From: CAYZJV01 sp964478945
Lineage (GTDB): Bacteria > Spirochaetota > Spirochaetia > Sphaerochaetales > Sphaerochaetaceae
Assembly: GCA_964478945.1 (NCBI GenBank)
Contig: CAYZJV010000082.1
Location: 1-9,061, forward strand
DNA: 9,061 nucleotides
Direction of reading: 5' to 3'
The stretch's first letter is position 1. Each line of letters opens with the position of its first letter. Below, piece by piece: positions 6,983-9,061 of the stretch. Below the pieces are notes generated by a model. That model was not told the DNA's origin. It made no database searches and saw nothing but the letters and a program-made list of their open reading frames with translations. Both the position numbers and the translations under genes were made by a program.

Positions 6983-8126
6983 ATTCTCTTGTCCCGAAAA
7001 GATGGAATGAGTTGGGATTGAAGGTCATCAGAACCATACTTTGTTCTGGAAAATCTGGAGTAACACCTTGAATGTTCGGTTGTACCACGCGTATTGTCGT
7101 ATCACTGAACGAAATGGTGTATTCGAATGAATGTCCTCCAAACAGACACTGGTCCACCATACCGGTAGCTTGATTTTCCCCTTCGATTCCAGCATATTCG
7201 GTCAACGCAATTGAAATGGGATTGATTGCCAGCAATAGCTGTTCACCGGTGATGGGGGTATGGTCGCAATTCTTCAGCGGTACAACAAATTCCAGGTCAT
7301 GCATCGCAATGAGAATGTCTTCACATTCGATGGAAAGCACAGTGACATCATAAAAATTTGCATTTCCAATGAAATCGGCCACAAACGGGGTTTTCGGATG
7401 ATTGTATACCTCTTTGGGAGTACCTTCTTGGACAATACGACCTTTGTTCATCACCAGGATTCTATCTGGAAGACTCAGAGCCTCTCCCTGGTCATGGGTC
7501 ACGTAGAGGATCGTGATCCCCAATATCTGCTGCATCCGTTTGATTTCCGCCCGAGTCTGGATCCTCAAACGTACATCCAAGTTGGATAACGGTTCGTCGA
7601 AAAGAAGGATTTTCGGTTTGAGGATCAGAGCCCTTGCAAGTGCCACCCTCTGTTGTTGCCCATCGGAAAGTTCATTCGGGAACCTTGATTCCGTTCCGAC
7701 AAGATTCAGCATCTGACAAATCATCGCCACATCATGGACAATTGCATCGTAAGGGAAATTACGTGATTTCAAACCATACGCGATATTTTCGAACACACTC
7801 ATATGGGGAAACAGCGCATAGTTTTGGAACACCATGGGGATATTGCGCTCATCCGGACCGAGGTGGGTGATGGAAACTCCATCTTGGGTGATGTCTCCCC
7901 CCGTAGGTTTGAGGAATCCGGCGATCATCCTCAATGTGGTGCTTTTGCCACAACCCGAAGGTCCTATCAGCGTAACAAATTCCCCTTTCTGTATTGAGAA
8001 GGATAATTTGTCCACCGCCTTGATCTTGCGCTGTTTCGAAAGATTGAACTCCTTGGTGATCTGATGGACCGCGAGATAGGGATGTTCCTTGGATGATTGG
8101 GCTTCCTGAGGTGTACGTTTGGTCAT
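6969..8126 (-). CDS. ABC transporter ATP-binding protein 2 with variant signature LSDGQ, first gene of the regulatory half
   Basis: This is a 385-residue ATPase of the same FbpC/PotA type as ATPase 1. Counting from the ATG at 8126, it has Walker A GPSGCGKST (55-63, Lys61), Q-loop Gln101, Walker B ILLFDE ending at Glu178, D-loop SNLD and switch His211. A TOBE-like tail extends from about 290. The signature is LSDGQ (153-157). Its first glycine is Asp, encoded by GAT at 7662-7664, a single-base difference from a Gly codon. The residue corresponds to Gly550 of CFTR (LSGGQ at 548-552), next to the G551D site, so catalysis could be altered. No permease or binding protein adjoins it. It is instead coupled by a 14-nt overlap to the histidine kinase. 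It may pair with ATPase 1 on the asymmetric permease, serve a permease elsewhere, or take part in sensing. An in-frame ATG at 8144 is an alternative start, but neither start has a good ribosome-binding site. Confidence 0.9.
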   Translation of the reverse strand: MTKRTPQEAQSSKEHPYLAVHQITKEFNLSKQRKIKAVDKLSFSIQKGEFVTLIGPSGCGKSTTLRMIAGFLKPTGGDITQDGVSITHLGPDERNIPMVFQNYALFPHMSVFENIAYGLKSRNFPYDAIVHDVAMICQMLNLVGTESRFPNELSDGQQQRVALARALILKPKILLFDEPLSNLDVRLRIQTRAEIKRMQQILGITILYVTHDQGEALSLPDRILVMNKGRIVQEGTPKEVYNHPKTPFVADFIGNANFYDVTVLSIECEDILIAMHDLEFVVPLKNCDHTPITGEQLLLAINPISIALTEYAGIEGENQATGMVDQCLFGGHSFEYTISFSDTTIRVVQPNIQGVTPDFPEQSMVLMTFNPNSFHLFGTREYASV

Positions 8127-8152
8127 GTTTCCATAAATTCCCATCTGGACAT
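8123..8152 (-). CDS. Possible 9-codon leader ORF ahead of ATPase 2
   Basis: An ATG at 8152 opens a nine-residue frame (MSRWEFMET) whose TGA overlaps the ATG at 8126 as ATGA. The only purine-rich ribosome-binding stretch in the leader (AGGAGAAAGGA) lies upstream of this ATG, although 11 bases away. Translation of the short frame could carry ribosomes to the ATPase start. It may equally be chance, since any short open frame could end this way. Confidence 0.25.
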   Translation of the reverse strand: MSRWEFMET

Positions 8153-8191
8153 GTGCTGCTCTATCCTTTCTCCTGGACCCGGTGGACTTCC

Positions 8192-8220
8192 ACTATACCG
8201 TAAACTGAACCAGGTCACAA
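8192..8220 (-). promoter_or_regulatory. Sigma-70-type promoter for ATPase 2, kinase and regulator (and probably the transporter)
   Basis: On the - strand TTGTGA (8215-8220) and TATAGT (8192-8197) are separated by exactly 17 bases, each close to consensus. Transcription would start near 8185, about 60 bases before the ATG at 8126. The -35 lies inside the repeat GTCACAAG (8214-8221, + strand). A near copy, TTCACAAG, is at 8247-8254, 33 bp or three helical turns upstream. This suggests regulation by a DNA-binding protein, possibly the locus's own response regulator. Confidence 0.65.
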
Positions 8221-8283
8221 GGAACCGCAACTACCAGATGCTGTACTTCACAAGATACCAAACATCGTTTTGGAGAAGAACCC

Positions 8284-8322
8284 TTCACTTGGGAAAAGTG
8301 GAGTCCCATTTTCCCAAGTGAA
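8284..8322 (-). terminator. Hairpin terminator after the secreted-protein gene
   Basis: Bases 8284-8297 and 8309-8322 form a perfect 14-bp inverted repeat (TTCACTTGGGAAAA and its complement). The 11-base loop can pair further (8299-8301 with 8306-8308). It begins 11 bases after the stop of the gene at 8334-8954 and separates it from the ABC operon promoter. The following - strand bases are pyrimidine-rich (GGGTTCTTCTCC) but not a clean T-tract. Confidence 0.65.
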
Positions 8323-8333
8323 TTGACAGATTC

Positions 8334-8954
8334 CTAATCGACGAATACTTTCACCGCAACCGAATTGTACTGACCGCTCAGCACTTCAGTGGCGATATCC
8401 CCGATCGCTTGGTTGGGCACATACCGATAGCCATGGAGTCCGACGATTGAGAAACTTCCGAAGAATCTCAACTCAAATCCGGTTCCCACCGATGCGTAGA
8501 ATGAGTTTCCCAAAATGAGAGGCTCGGGTTCTTGGTTGTTTGTTGGTTCGGTCATATGGGCCACCGAAAGATGTCCCACTTCCAGATGCACCATGGGATT
8601 GATCCACGAATCACGGAACAATCGCACATCCATTTCCGCGCCAACGACGAAATTGAATGCCGAGGGAACTTCCGTGATACTCAGGTCAAGGTTGGAGGAG
8701 GGAAAGTCCGAAAGTGCCTGTACCCCTGCGAAGGCACCAACGGTAACCCTGTCCGAGACCTCACTTCCAATAGAGATTCCGACGAACGGAGCGTCGTCTT
8801 CAGAAATCTTGGAAGATCCATAGTTGAATCCAAAATAGGCATCCTGTGATTGCACATAGTCGTTGTCACTGTGGGCATAGAGGAAAGCCATGCTGGTGAT
8901 GACGAGTACGAGCGCTGCTGCAATACGTTGGATTGTGTTTCTGTTCTTCTTCAT
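8334..8954 (-). CDS. Secreted protein of unknown function, probable outer-membrane beta-barrel
   Basis: I do not recognise a named family. The 206-residue product begins with a Sec signal: basic MKKNRNTIQR, a hydrophobic core at about 11-26, and likely cleavage after Ala27 (LYA/HSD). There is no lipobox. The mature part has no hydrophobic helices. It shows alternating polar/apolar stretches rich in Gly, Ser, Phe, Tyr and Val, such as AYFGFNYGSS (39-48), PFVGISIGSE (56-65), VTVGAFAGVQ (70-79), SFYASVGTGFELRFF (151-165) and a final NSVAVKVFVD. This pattern fits a small eight-stranded outer-membrane barrel, although the last residue is Asp rather than the usual aromatic. The ATG at 8954 has AAAGGA (8961-8966) 6 bases upstream. 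The gene stands alone behind a sigma-54-type promoter and ends at a hairpin, so it is probably regulated separately from the ABC operon. Confidence 0.8.
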   Translation of the reverse strand: MKKNRNTIQRIAAALVLVITSMAFLYAHSDNDYVQSQDAYFGFNYGSSKISEDDAPFVGISIGSEVSDRVTVGAFAGVQALSDFPSSNLDLSITEVPSAFNFVVGAEMDVRLFRDSWINPMVHLEVGHLSVAHMTEPTNNQEPEPLILGNSFYASVGTGFELRFFGSFSIVGLHGYRYVPNQAIGDIATEVLSGQYNSVAVKVFVD

Positions 8955-9009
8955 TGCGTATCCTTTGTCTTATGAGAATTCATGATGCACAGGCATCCAT
9001 GATCAGATA

Positions 9010-9026
9010 TGCAAAAAGTGTGCCAA
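9010..9026 (-). promoter_or_regulatory. Sigma-54 (-24/-12) promoter for the secreted-protein gene
   Basis: On the - strand the sequence TTGGCACACTTTTTGCA has the invariant GG and GC doublets exactly 10 bases apart. It matches the YTGGCAC-N5-TTGCW consensus at every strongly conserved position. Transcription would start near 8999, about 45 bases before the ATG at 8954. Sigma-54 promoters need a distant activator, whose sites would lie beyond the window edge. The remaining upstream bases to 9061 show only short repeats. An overlapping sigma-70 reading is much poorer. Confidence 0.7.
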
Positions 9027-9061
9027 CCGTCGGCCTGCGATTTTCATCGAATTTGCATGAT

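Noticed and set aside
9030..9061. Short repeats (CATGAT copies, CGAT/ATCG mini-hairpin) upstream of the sigma-54 promoter
   Set aside because: The arms are only 4-6 bases and AT-rich, and the region is cut by the window edge, so no enhancer site can be claimed.

Overview
The window reads as part of a bacterial chromosome of about 50% GC. It carries one complete high-affinity ABC importer locus with its own two-component regulator, flanked by a superoxide dismutase gene and a probable outer-membrane protein gene. The substrate-binding protein ends its export signal in an FA-GGAQEQ-like sequence without an obvious classical lipobox. That style, with the overall codon and promoter character, suggests a spirochaete of the Sphaerochaeta/Treponema group. 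This is inference from sequence style, not a database match.

Left end (1-980, + strand): the 3' end of a tRNA gene, probably Leu, is followed by a hairpin and then a superoxide dismutase gene. That gene has a clear sigma-70-type promoter and a strong ribosome-binding site, which places its start at 308. A 16-bp hairpin separates it from the convergent ABC operon and can serve both directions.

Centre (1012-8126, all - strand, transcribed right to left): the gene order is ABC ATPase 2, histidine kinase, OmpR-type response regulator, substrate-binding protein, fused two-domain permease, ABC ATPase 1. ATPase 2/kinase overlap by 14 nt, kinase/regulator by 4 nt and permease/ATPase 1 by 20 nt, so each pair is probably translationally coupled. 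The binding-protein gene is set apart by a 115-nt gap that starts with two 8-bp direct repeats 11 bp apart, the geometry OmpR-family regulators favour. It is separated from the permease by an intercistronic stem-loop. A TTGTGA-17-TATAGT promoter lies ahead of ATPase 2. The transporter belongs to the ferric iron/hexose-phosphate/phosphonate (FbpABC, AfuABC, PhnSTUV-like) group. The binding protein lacks the adjacent tyrosine pair of classical ferric-binding proteins, so the substrate is open.

The most unusual part is the combination. There are two different ATPases for one permease and one binding protein. The second ATPase has an altered signature motif (LSDGQ) and overlaps the gene of a kinase that appears to have only membrane segments and no large periplasmic sensor. 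I infer either an asymmetric two-ATPase transporter or a transporter-linked sensing unit.

Right end (8284-9061, - strand): a gene for a secreted, probably beta-barrel protein of unknown function lies behind a near-consensus sigma-54 (-24/-12) promoter and ends at a 14-bp hairpin.
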